From: Paenibacillus albicereus
GTDB taxonomy: Bacteria > Bacillota > Bacilli > Paenibacillales > Paenibacillaceae
Assembly: GCF_012676905.1 (NCBI RefSeq)
Contig: NZ_CP051428.1
Span: 287,501-351,500, forward strand
Length of the DNA stretch: 64,000 nt
Direction of reading: 5' to 3'
Position 1 is the stretch's first letter. Every line of letters starts with the position of its first letter. The translations under genes were made by a program, and so were the position numbers. Of this stretch, positions 56,318 through 64,000 are shown in pieces. The notes beneath the pieces were generated by a model. That model was not told where the DNA came from and searched no databases. It worked only from the letters and a program-made list of their open reading frames with translations.

Positions 56318-57519
56318 TTCGTGGAGCGGCGCGGCGCGCGGCGAAGCGCGAGCGGAACGAGGAGCAGCTGCTGGAGCGCAAGCAGGAATGCGTACAGGCG
56401 CTGCTCAATCGGCCCTGGGTGGCCAAGGAAGAACATGCGGAGCTTTACTATGCCGTCAAGGATCACTATGAGGAGCTGCGCAGCTGGTTCATGGACAAGG
56501 CGGGGTTGCCGCTGCTGCTGACGCGGACAATGGCCAAGCTGGACAAGACGCCCGTGGCGGCGTATCCGTGGATGGGGTTCGAGGAGTTCAGCGAGCGGCA
56601 GGACTACGTCTTTTTCACGTACGGGCTCTGGTATATGGAGTCCAAGACGGAGCTGGACCAGTTCCTGCTGTCGGAGATGGTGGAGCAGATTCGCGAGCAG
56701 ATGATTGCCGGGGGCATGGATGCGGACTGGATGGTCTATTCCCACCGGCTGTCGATGGCGCGTGCGCTCAAGAAGTTGCGGACCCTCGGAGTGCTCGTAG
56801 GCGTGGACGGGGACGAGGCATCCTGGGCGCAGAAGAAGGAGCGAAACGTCTTGTACGAATGCTCGCCGACCGCGCGTTATGTGCTGCGCCGCTTCCCCCG
56901 CGACATTGCGGAGTGCCAAAGCTTGGAGCAGCTCCAGGACCCGATCGCCTACGCCGATACGACCGATGGACAGAACGGCCGCATCCGCCATCGGGTGTAC
57001 CGACGGCTGCTCTTCGAGCCGCTCGTAGAGGATCGGGACTGGAGCGCCGAGGAGCTGAAGTACGTGCAGGGGCAGCGACGGACCATCTTGGACCAATTGG
57101 AGAAGACGGTCGGCTGGATCGGCCGCCGCTATCGGGAGGGCATGGTGCTGTTCCATCCTGGCCTGACTTCGGTTAGCGAGCTGTTCCCGACACAGGCGGC
57201 GGTATCCGACCTGGTTCTGCTCGTCTCCGGTGAACTGCGCCGAATGATGCAGGAGGAAGGCCTGATTGTAGGGTCTGACGGAAGGATTCGGCTGTTGCCA
57301 TCCGAGCTGGAGAGAGTGCTGATGCGCTTGAAGGAGCAATACAAGGACTATTGGATCAAGGACTGGAGAGACAACCTGTCGAGCTCGGAGTTGGCGTTGT
57401 TGTGTGTGGAGCACTTGCATTCCTGGGGACTGGCAGAGCGATTGTCAGGCGGAGAAGTCGAGGTGTCGGCCTTGCTTGGTCGCTGGCGCGCCGAGTATGG
57501 AGAGGAGGAGCGGACATGA
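56314..57519 (+). CDS. jetB: Wadjet type II JetB-like protein (TIGR02678/DUF2398)
   Basis: A 401-residue protein read as the winged-helix (KITE/MukE-like) subunit. The opening AAKRERNEEQLLERKQECVQALLNRPWVAKEEHAELYYAVKDHYEELRSWF, then DKTPVAAYPWMGFEEFSERQDYVFFTYGLWYME and YECSPTARYVLRRFPRDI agree with TIGR02678. The C-terminal half contains a helical part that could contact JetC. It overlaps jetA and jetC by four bases on each side, which is consistent with tightly coupled synthesis of a stable complex. Confidence 0.87.
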   Translation: MIRGAARRAAKRERNEEQLLERKQECVQALLNRPWVAKEEHAELYYAVKDHYEELRSWFMDKAGLPLLLTRTMAKLDKTPVAAYPWMGFEEFSERQDYVFFTYGLWYMESKTELDQFLLSEMVEQIREQMIAGGMDADWMVYSHRLSMARALKKLRTLGVLVGVDGDEASWAQKKERNVLYECSPTARYVLRRFPRDIAECQSLEQLQDPIAYADTTDGQNGRIRHRVYRRLLFEPLVEDRDWSAEELKYVQGQRRTILDQLEKTVGWIGRRYREGMVLFHPGLTSVSELFPTQAAVSDLVLLVSGELRRMMQEEGLIVGSDGRIRLLPSELERVLMRLKEQYKDYWIKDWRDNLSSSELALLCVEHLHSWGLAERLSGGEVEVSALLGRWRAEYGEEERT

Positions 57520-60500
57520 CATGGGATACGCAAACGGCGGAGGCTGTAGGTGAGACGCTGGCAGAGTACGATGCGGCAACGACGGGCGAGCCGGCCGTCG
57601 CTCGCTGGCAGATGCATCGGTTCGGCATTCTGAACTTTTGGCATTACGATGAGGAAGTGTTCGAACTGGAGCAGGGCCGCATCATCCTGCGCGGCGCCAA
57701 TGGCTCGGGCAAGTCGGTGACGATGCAGAGCTTCCTGCCGCTCGTGCTGGATGGCGACAAGCGGGCGCATCGGCTGGATCCGTTCGGCTCGCGGGATCGC
57801 CGGATCGAGTATTATTTGCTCGGGGAAGAGGAGAGCGGCAAGGTCAAGACCGATTCGACCGCTTATTTATGGATGGAGTTCAGACATGGCCAAAGCGGCC
57901 TGTACCGGACGATCGGCATCGGGCTGCGGGCTCGGCGCGGCGGCGCGCAGGTGCAGTTCTGGGGCTTCGCCGTGACGGACGGGAGACGGATCGGACATGA
58001 CTTATGGCTGTATGATCACCCGGCTTACCTGGAGGACAAGGTCAGGACGCCGTTCGACCGCAAGGAGCTGGAGCGCGCAATCAGCGAAGGGGGCCAGGTC
58101 GTTCACGACCAGAAGTCGTATCAGGAGCTGGTCAACAAACAGCTGTTCGGCTTCGCCGACAGCGAGGCGTTCGAGGATCTGCTGCAGCTGATGATCCAGC
58201 TGCGCAGCCCGAAGCTGTCCAAGGATTTCAAGCCGACCGCAATCTATCAGATTCTCCATCAGGCGCTGTCTCCTCTGATGGAGGACGATTTGCGTCCGCT
58301 CTCAGAAGTGCTGGAGGACATGGACCAGATCACAGATCGGCTGGACGAGCTGCGCCGCTATCGGGACAGCATGGAGAAGCTCCAGCAGCGGTATGACTTT
58401 TACAACAAGCATCTACTTCTGCAGGGAGCAGAGGGATATCGCGCCGGGACAATCGAGCTTGAGCAAGCCGAGTTGAAGGTGCGCGAGTGCGAAGGGGAGC
58501 TGACAGCGGCGCAGAGCGAGCGGGCAGCGGCAGAGGCGAGGTTGAGAACGATCCAGGACGAGCAGCGGACGATCATCGCTGAACGGGAGCTGCTCGCGCA
58601 GCATGAGGCCATCGGCAAGCAGCAGGAGCTGGAACAGGCGCAGACGCTGCTGCAGGATCTGGAGCGCCAGCTGGAGAGGTCCAAGGAATCGTTGCGAAAG
58701 GCGCGGGACAGACAGGCGCAGCTGGTACGCCAGCTGGAAGAGCGGCAAGCAAGCCGCGACCGTCTGGCAGGCGAGCAGCGCGAACTGCTGGATGAGCTGG
58801 ATGAGCTGGCGAGTGAGCTCGAGTTTCCCGAGCATGGCGTGTACCACCGCTATTGGATGCCGGATGCGCCTTCGACCGATGCATGGCGCGATCCGTGGCG
58901 GAGCGATCTGCGGCGCCATCGTGAGCGGATTGAGGAAGCGCTGGCCAAGGCGAGGCTGGGGCGCGAAGCTGAGTTGGCCGCGCGGGATCGGGAGATCGAG
59001 CTGGGCGAATCCCGGCGCGGCCGGGACGACGCCGAGAGCGGCGTCGCGGAGAGGACGCAAGCGCTCGATGAGGCGAAGGAGCAGTTGCGGAGCCAGATGG
59101 CGCTATGGGCGCAGGGGGTGCAGCAGCTTCCCTTCGGCGAAGAGCCGCTGCGGGCGGCGCTGCGGGCGGTCAGCGAGTATGGGGCCGCGCAGAGCTCGCT
59201 CGAGCTGCTGCGGGCGCCGCTGCACGCGGCATATGACGGCGAGCGGGAGCGGCTCGTAGCCCAACGGCTGGAGCAGGAGCGGCAGCGCAGCGAGCTGGCG
59301 GCCCGGCGCAGCGAGCTGGCGGAGGAGAAGCGCCGCTGGGAACAAAGTCGCGAGCCGGAGCCGGCGCGCAGCGAGGGGCGCGGCCGCTATCGGGCGCGGC
59401 TGGCGGAAAGGCGCGGCGGAGCGCCGCTGTATGCCGCATGCGATTTTGCCCCGGGTCTGAGCGAAGAGCAGCGCGCCCGTCTGGAGGAGGCGCTGGAGCG
59501 CAGCAGCCTGCTCGACGCCTGGATCGAGCCCGACGGTCGCATGGAGGCTTCGGCTGCAGGCGAGGAAGAGAGCTGGCTGACGCCCCTACCCTATGAATTC
59601 GGCTACACGCTGGCGGATGTGCTGATCGCCGATCCCCCGGAAGGAAGCGGGCTGGAAGCGGAGCAGATCCAGCAAGTGCTGCGCAGCTTTCTCTGGGACG
59701 AATCGGGCGCGGCTGTGGGCGCGACGGACTGGAGCGCAGGCATCGGCGCCGACGGCTCTTATCGTCTTGGACCGCTGTCCGGCCAGTCTACGACCAAGCA
59801 ACGGGCGGAATTCATCGGCCGAGAGACGCGCAAGCGCACGCGGCTACTGGAGATAGATCGTCTGCAGGCAGAGCTATTGCAGCTCGGTGGTACTATGGCT
59901 GAGGCAGAGGCGGAGCTCGCTGCGACGAAAGCAGCCGAAGAGCGAATCGTTCAGGAGCGCGATGCATACCCTTCGCCTGCGAAGCTTGAACAGGCCAGGC
60001 GAGGTCTGGAAGCCGCGGAGCACCGTTTGCAGGCTGCGCTCCAGCAAGAGTCTCGTTCTCTGGAGCGCTACAAGCTGAAGGCAGAAGAGTGGCAGCGGCT
60101 GCAGCTGGAGCTGGCCGAAGCGACGGCGAATTGGAGCCGGCTGAAGCGTGAGCCGGATCTGACAGCCGCGCTGCGGGCCGCAAGTGATTACGAGGGGCAG
60201 CTGTCGGAGCTGGCCTCGCTGTGGAAGGAACATGACGGAGCGGTCCGGACGACGGAACGGCTGATGGAGGAGCTTGCCTCGCTAGGACAGGAGCTGGAGG
60301 ACGAGCTGGAGCTCGAGGATGAGCTGGATGCGCGCCGTCGCGACCAAAAGGCGAGGACGGATGCTCTGAAGCGGCTGATCGAGGAGCTGGGCCTCGCAGA
60401 CGTGGCGAGCCGGATGGAAGCGCTTCGTTTGCAGCTGCAAGTGTTGTCCCGCGCGCAGCGGGAGATGGACGGGGCAATAGATCGCGCCAAGAACGCCGCC

Positions 60501-61712
60501 GCCCGCGCCGATGCCCGGCTCGGCTTGCTCCGCGAGCAAGGGCAGGAGCGCGCCGAACGGCTGCGTCAGGCGGGCGAGCTGCTGGAGCTGGAGCTGTCTC
60601 GCGGTTTGGCCGGCGGCTGGAAAGTCCAGCTGGAGCAGACCCGCGCGGACGGAGAGGCGAACGGGGAGGCGCTAGGTCGGCTGGCATCGGAGATCCGCAG
60701 CGAGTACGCGCCTTTGTTTGAGCAGCGCAACATTGAGAATATTACGAACCGGCTGCTGGAAGAGATGGCCGCCGCGCGGACGCAGCTGAGCGACTATGTG
60801 CTGGAGCTGGCTGTCGACGAGCGTACAGGGCGCTTTCTCGTGTGGTCGATGCGCAATCCGCAGCAGCCGCTGTCGCCGCTGCGCCTGCTACAGGAGCTGG
60901 AGGAGCAGGAGGCGGAGCAAAGCGCGCTGCTCAGCGAGAAGGACCGAGTACTGTTTGAAGACATCATCTTGTCCAGCGTCGGCAAGGCGATTCGCCAGCG
61001 CATCCATCGTGCGGAGCAGTGGGTGCGCGAGATGAACCGCCTTATGGAGGCTCGCGAGACTTCGAGCGGGCTGCGGCTGCGGCTGCAATGGAACCCTCGC
61101 AGCGCCTCGACGGAACAGCAGCTCGACGTGCAGGATCTGGTCGAGCTGCTCAAGCGGGATTCGCAGCGGCTGCGCGAGGACGAGATCGAAGCGATGATTC
61201 GCCACTTCCGCGAGCAAATCCGCATCGCCAAGGAAGCTGCTCAAACCGAGCAGGAATCGTTGCGGCTGCATCTTTATCGGATTCTGGACTACCGCAATTG
61301 GTTCGAGTTCCAGCTGGAGTCGCGAAAGGGCGTACAGACGGCCTATCGGCCGCTGACCGACTCCCGCTTCAACGTCATGAGCGGCGGCGAGAAGGCAATG
61401 GCGATGTACATTCCGCTGCTGGCGGCGGCCTGGTCTCGCTATGCGGATGCCCGCGACGAATCGCCTCGCCTCATCTCACTGGACGAAGCCTTCGCCGGCG
61501 TCGATGAAGAGAACATGCGGGATATGTTCAAGCTGCTGACGGACATGGGTTTTGACTATATGATGACCTCGCAGGTGCTCTGGGGCTGCTATGATACCGT
61601 CCCTGCTCTTGCCATCTATGAGATTTCGAGGCCGAAGGACGTCGACTTCGTGACGCTGTTCCGCTACAAGTGGAACGGTCGGCGTAAAATTTATGTGGAG
61701 GCGGAGAATTGA
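57516..61712 (+). CDS. jetC: Wadjet type II JetC-like SMC ATPase (TIGR02680)
   Basis: A 1398-residue SMC/MukB-like ATPase. Walker A is RGANGSGKS (Lys66); the signature MSGGEKA starts at residue 1288 and Walker B LISLDEAFAGVD near 1319, so the ATPase head is split between the ends as in SMC proteins. Between them, Glu/Arg/Gln-rich coiled coils (about 310-440, 465-610 and 775-1060) surround a globular part (about 628-770) that may be the hinge. The opening RWQMHRFGILNFWHYDEEVFELEQGRIILRGANGSGKS and end VLWGCYDTVPALAIYEI fit TIGR02680. The start is ATG 57516, overlapping the jetB stop. A long upstream extension in the same frame is a shadow of jetB. Confidence 0.93.
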   Translation: MTWDTQTAEAVGETLAEYDAATTGEPAVARWQMHRFGILNFWHYDEEVFELEQGRIILRGANGSGKSVTMQSFLPLVLDGDKRAHRLDPFGSRDRRIEYYLLGEEESGKVKTDSTAYLWMEFRHGQSGLYRTIGIGLRARRGGAQVQFWGFAVTDGRRIGHDLWLYDHPAYLEDKVRTPFDRKELERAISEGGQVVHDQKSYQELVNKQLFGFADSEAFEDLLQLMIQLRSPKLSKDFKPTAIYQILHQALSPLMEDDLRPLSEVLEDMDQITDRLDELRRYRDSMEKLQQRYDFYNKHLLLQGAEGYRAGTIELEQAELKVRECEGELTAAQSERAAAEARLRTIQDEQRTIIAERELLAQHEAIGKQQELEQAQTLLQDLERQLERSKESLRKARDRQAQLVRQLEERQASRDRLAGEQRELLDELDELASELEFPEHGVYHRYWMPDAPSTDAWRDPWRSDLRRHRERIEEALAKARLGREAELAARDREIELGESRRGRDDAESGVAERTQALDEAKEQLRSQMALWAQGVQQLPFGEEPLRAALRAVSEYGAAQSSLELLRAPLHAAYDGERERLVAQRLEQERQRSELAARRSELAEEKRRWEQSREPEPARSEGRGRYRARLAERRGGAPLYAACDFAPGLSEEQRARLEEALERSSLLDAWIEPDGRMEASAAGEEESWLTPLPYEFGYTLADVLIADPPEGSGLEAEQIQQVLRSFLWDESGAAVGATDWSAGIGADGSYRLGPLSGQSTTKQRAEFIGRETRKRTRLLEIDRLQAELLQLGGTMAEAEAELAATKAAEERIVQERDAYPSPAKLEQARRGLEAAEHRLQAALQQESRSLERYKLKAEEWQRLQLELAEATANWSRLKREPDLTAALRAASDYEGQLSELASLWKEHDGAVRTTERLMEELASLGQELEDELELEDELDARRRDQKARTDALKRLIEELGLADVASRMEALRLQLQVLSRAQREMDGAIDRAKNAAARADARLGLLREQGQERAERLRQAGELLELELSRGLAGGWKVQLEQTRADGEANGEALGRLASEIRSEYAPLFEQRNIENITNRLLEEMAAARTQLSDYVLELAVDERTGRFLVWSMRNPQQPLSPLRLLQELEEQEAEQSALLSEKDRVLFEDIILSSVGKAIRQRIHRAEQWVREMNRLMEARETSSGLRLRLQWNPRSASTEQQLDVQDLVELLKRDSQRLREDEIEAMIRHFREQIRIAKEAAQTEQESLRLHLYRILDYRNWFEFQLESRKGVQTAYRPLTDSRFNVMSGGEKAMAMYIPLLAAAWSRYADARDESPRLISLDEAFAGVDEENMRDMFKLLTDMGFDYMMTSQVLWGCYDTVPALAIYEISRPKDVDFVTLFRYKWNGRRKIYVEAEN

Positions 61713-61743
61713 GACGCTTGGAGCGAAGGGAGGGGCACAGCCT

Positions 61744-63225
61744 TTGGGGAAAACGAAACTCGTCGCAGCAGCGCAGGACTACTTCCTCCGGCCCGGCATG
61801 AGCAGGTTTCTGGAAGCAGCCTGGAAGCGGTATGAAGGTCTGGGGCGAGTTGGCGGAAAGGCTGTCGTCCGGGAGCTGACACCGGAGGAATGCGATGCGC
61901 TGAACGGTTTTTTCGGCATGTATTTGAGACCGGGACAAGAAGCAGGGTTTCGGTTGGAGCTGTTCGAGTCGGAGCTCCTTCAATCCCCGTTTGCCTGCAC
62001 TCTGGCCGAGCTTCATGAGCGGTTGTACGAGGAGCCGCTGCTGAGCCGCGCGGATCGCGAGCTGGTGCGCCGACAAAGCTGGCAGGCGCTGTTCATGGCG
62101 ACGGAACGCCGCCTGCAGGCTGAAGGCCAAGACATTCCCAAGCACATATCCCAGTGGTGGGCGCGCGTGCGCGCCGGGGATGGCGCAGGGTATCGGACGC
62201 TGAAGGAGCTTTGGGGCCGAGGGGAGGCGCTTGCCTCGGAGGCGCTCCTGCATGCGACGCTGGCTTGGCGGCGATTGGGATGGCTGGACGGGGAGACCAT
62301 CAAGCCGATACGCAAGCCGGTTCTGGCGGCGGAGGTTTCGGGCAATCCGCATGCGCTGGATCTGAACCAGCCGGCCGGGCGTCTGTTTTTTCAGGCGCTG
62401 CTGTCTGTGTCCTATCCCGGCGAGATAAAGGACGTGCCAGATCGGGCGGCTGAGACGGGACAACCAAGCCGTGGCGCCGATGACTTCGATGCGGATGCAT
62501 TAGACACAGAATCAGATCTGAGCCGCGAAGTCTTGCGAAACCTGGATACGTTGGCGGCACGGGAGGTGTACCGGCGCTGGGGCGTGCTTGACGACGACTT
62601 TTCCTCTTATGTCCATGTGTTCTATTCCGGCAGGCACCAAGGGCGCTGGGCGCCGCGTGGCGAGGTGTGGACGCTGGCCCAGGTGGAGTCCATGTCGGAG
62701 CTTCCTCCTGTGACGGAGCTGTATGTCGTAGAGAATCCCGCCGTCTATGCCTCGCTCATCGAAAGCTCTGCTCCCGTCTATGGAGAGGGTCAGGACGGGC
62801 CGCGCAGCGGCGCAGCGCCCATGCTTCTTTGTACGAGCGGCCCTGCCAGCGCCGCCGCGCTGCGTCTACTGGATCTTTATGTCCGCTCGGGACGGCTTCA
62901 GGGATCCATTCATTATTCCGGCGACTACGACGGAAAGGGAATCGCCATGGCCAATGTGCTCTGGCGCAGGCATGGGGCATGCTTTTCTCCCTGGCGATTT
63001 GACAGCGAGACCTATGGAACTGCGGTTCAAGGGATGATTGCGGGAGGGCTTTCCTTCTCACTAGAGGAATGCAGACAGCTGATGAAGCTGCGGGCGGAGT
63101 GGCAGCCTGCGCTGAGCGCCAAGCTGCTGGAGGGCAAGCGCAAGCTGTTCCAGGAGGAGCTGCTTCCGCTGTTGGAGGCAGATTGGCGGCAAGCGCAATC
63201 CAAACGAGAAGCGGAGAACCGTTAG
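61744..63225 (+). CDS. jetD: Wadjet type II JetD-like Toprim nuclease (TIGR02679/DUF2399)
   Basis: A 493-residue protein read as the nuclease subunit that cuts DNA captured by JetABC. The C-terminal Toprim domain is visible: Glu330 in VVENPAVYASL, and Asp394 and Asp396 in SGDYDGKGIAMANVLW, the acid set that binds metal. The N-terminal region (RFLEAAWKRYEGLGRVGG, TPEECDALNGFF) matches the DUF3323-type part of TIGR02679. The TTG at 61744 is chosen because AGGGAGGGG lies nine bases before it; an ATG at 61693 inside the end of jetC has no ribosome-binding site and would add 17 residues. It is the last gene of the cassette. Confidence 0.87.
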   Translation: MGKTKLVAAAQDYFLRPGMSRFLEAAWKRYEGLGRVGGKAVVRELTPEECDALNGFFGMYLRPGQEAGFRLELFESELLQSPFACTLAELHERLYEEPLLSRADRELVRRQSWQALFMATERRLQAEGQDIPKHISQWWARVRAGDGAGYRTLKELWGRGEALASEALLHATLAWRRLGWLDGETIKPIRKPVLAAEVSGNPHALDLNQPAGRLFFQALLSVSYPGEIKDVPDRAAETGQPSRGADDFDADALDTESDLSREVLRNLDTLAAREVYRRWGVLDDDFSSYVHVFYSGRHQGRWAPRGEVWTLAQVESMSELPPVTELYVVENPAVYASLIESSAPVYGEGQDGPRSGAAPMLLCTSGPASAAALRLLDLYVRSGRLQGSIHYSGDYDGKGIAMANVLWRRHGACFSPWRFDSETYGTAVQGMIAGGLSFSLEECRQLMKLRAEWQPALSAKLLEGKRKLFQEELLPLLEADWRQAQSKREAENR

Positions 63226-63688
63226 AAGCGCCACGCATCCCGCGCATCCTGCAAGCGCGATACAGTGGCAACGACTATTTTAATGTAACAAAATTAGCCG
63301 AACCTTGCCGGACATGCTGCCTAACTGATGCTGATGTCTATTGGCAAGGCGGAGCCTGTTCGTCCATCGCGACCGCCCGCCGTACATCCGCTTTCGCCTG
63401 GAGGAGCGGCTAGTCTATTACAACGAGGAGGATCACGCCCGGACGAGAGAGCTGTACGAGCGGCTTTGCGGAAACATTATCCAATGATTTCAGTATCGGC
63501 TATCCGTTAGAATACAAGAAGAATCAGGCCTTCTTCGGGGAACTTCGACCCTCCCTGGAAGAGGCTATTTTTGTGTAATTTTGAAACTTTTATCCTATTT
63601 GGACTAGGACTATAAACCTATTTCTTATTCGTACCGATAAAGACAGAAACAATCACTTTTTTGATTATTTCTTTCAGAGGAGGCCGAC
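63226..63688. other. Region between jetD and the guanylyltransferase gene
   Basis: The first part holds a probable gene remnant (63335-63487). The rest, from about 63490, is AT-rich and contains a short imperfect hairpin near 63510-63530, plus a candidate TTGAAA (63581) and TATAAA (63611) that are too far apart for a standard promoter. No complete gene is visible. Confidence 0.5.
63335..63487 (+). pseudogene. Possible C-terminal gene remnant
   Basis: A frame open for about 50 codons ends RPPYIRFRLEERLVYYNEED and ELYERLCGNIIQ, a charged helical pattern like a genuine protein end. There is no start codon with a ribosome-binding site. It may be the tail of a gene lost by rearrangement after the Wadjet cassette. 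No family is recognised. Confidence 0.3.
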
Positions 63689-64000
63689 ATGAGGCTGATC
63701 CTGCTATCCGGCGGTTCAGGCAAGAGGCTGTGGCCGCTGTCCAACGACCTGCGCTCCAAGCAATTCATCAAGAGCCGGCAGAAGGGCGAGCCCGAGTCTG
63801 CGCCCCCAACGTCCATGATCCAGCGGGTGTGGGAAAAGCTCGGCCGCCACGGCCTTCAGCACCGGTCCGTCATCGCGGCCGGGTTGACGCAGCAGAGCTT
63901 GATTCAGACGCAGCTTGGCGCCTGCGTGCCGCTCGTGCTGGAGCCGGTTCGCCGCGATACGTTCCCGGCGGTCGCTCTCGCGACGCTGCATCTGCGGGCC
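63689..64000 (+). CDS. manC: Mannose-1-phosphate guanylyltransferase, cut by window end
   Basis: The first 104 codons of a nucleotidyltransferase. The opening MRLILLSGGSGKRLWPLSND is the GTP-binding signature (GGSGKRLWP) of GDP-mannose pyrophosphorylases, SKQFI follows as expected, and LEPVRRDTFPAVALATLHL matches the conserved P-x-R-N/D-T-x-P-A segment. It makes GDP-mannose for surface polysaccharides. GAGGAGG precedes the ATG at good spacing. The frame has no stop before position 64000, so the gene continues outside. A polysaccharide cluster may begin here. Confidence 0.88.
   Translation, partial: MRLILLSGGSGKRLWPLSNDLRSKQFIKSRQKGEPESAPPTSMIQRVWEKLGRHGLQHRSVIAAGLTQQSLIQTQLGACVPLVLEPVRRDTFPAVALATLHLRA

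Noticed and set aside
57351-57515. Upstream extension of jetC.
   Set aside because: It lies inside jetB; ATG 57516 overlaps the jetB stop and matches the expected protein start.
54761-63225. Treating the four-gene cassette as a wholly undescribed system.
   Set aside because: Gene order, the SMC ATPase and the Toprim nuclease agree with the known Wadjet type II neighbourhood, so it is reported as a member of that class.

Overview
The window is GC-rich chromosomal DNA from a Gram-positive, low-G+C-phylum bacterium of the Paenibacillaceae type (Paenibacillus, Cohnella or a close relative). The evidence is the Bacillus-like order of the core blocks (hprK-lgt-ppaX-acyltransferase-his; trxB...rapZ-yvcK-whiA-HPr; cggR-gap-pgk-tpi-gpmI-eno; secG-rnr-smpB-ssrA), CtsR, CggR and CcpA-type operator sequences, and a YesM-type kinase/AraC-type regulator beside an LplB/YtcP-type importer, a pairing that is very common in Paenibacillaceae. 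No species can be named from the sequence alone.

Layout. 1-3180: the 3' part of a 23S rRNA gene, then six tRNA genes (Met, Val, Asp, Phe, Tyr, Lys) and a terminator; no 5S gene lies between. 3293-7212: a PucR/CdaR-type regulator, an MsmX/UgpC-type ABC ATPase and a divergent secreted NagZ-type glycosidase. 7461-18597: hprK, lgt, ppaX and an acyltransferase, then hisZGDBHAF(IE) and hisJ, with three 38-bp dyad repeats before hisJ. 18693-28880: prs, a TPR protein, trxB, glucokinase, rapZ-yvcK-whiA, an HPr-like gene, a secreted SIMPL protein and convergent clpP, whose promoter overlaps a CtsR operator. 29116-36814: tRNA-Arg and the complete glycolytic operon behind a CggR operator. 36937-43335: a TIM-barrel isomerase, secG, a greatly enlarged RNase R, smpB and tmRNA. 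43476-50210: a two-component system and a carbohydrate importer with a cre site in its promoter region. 50220-53508: an HxlR regulator with a divergent oxidoreductase, an SRPBCC protein, a DUF2500 protein and a YdhK-type lipoprotein. 53631-54663: a compact insertion sequence. 54761-63225: a complete four-gene defence cassette of the Wadjet type II (JetABCD) kind. 63689-64000: the start of a mannose-1-phosphate guanylyltransferase gene cut by the window end.

How the genes work together. Much of the core can be read as one carbon-control circuit. HprK phosphorylates Ser46 of HPr; an HPr-like protein with both His15 and Ser46 is encoded at 26886; HPr-Ser-P works with CcpA at cre sites, one of which precedes the sugar importer at 46715. 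CggR, which responds to fructose-1,6-bisphosphate in its family, controls the lower glycolytic genes. The importer at 46715-50210 has no ATPase of its own; the MsmX-type ATPase at 4501 is a plausible shared energiser. SmpB, tmRNA, RNase R and ClpP, which together serve ribosome rescue and the clearing of its products, are all here.

The most notable system is the JetABCD cassette: three ATGA-overlapped or near-overlapped genes for a condensin-like SMC complex plus a Toprim nuclease, sitting about 100 bp from the end of an insertion sequence. It is a known class (Wadjet), so it is not new in kind. The most unusual single gene is rnr, whose RNB catalytic domain is interrupted by an acidic, apparently disordered insert of about 229 residues and which carries a basic Gly/Arg/Ala-rich tail of about 307 residues. 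All assignments come from reading motifs and gene order; no database search was run.
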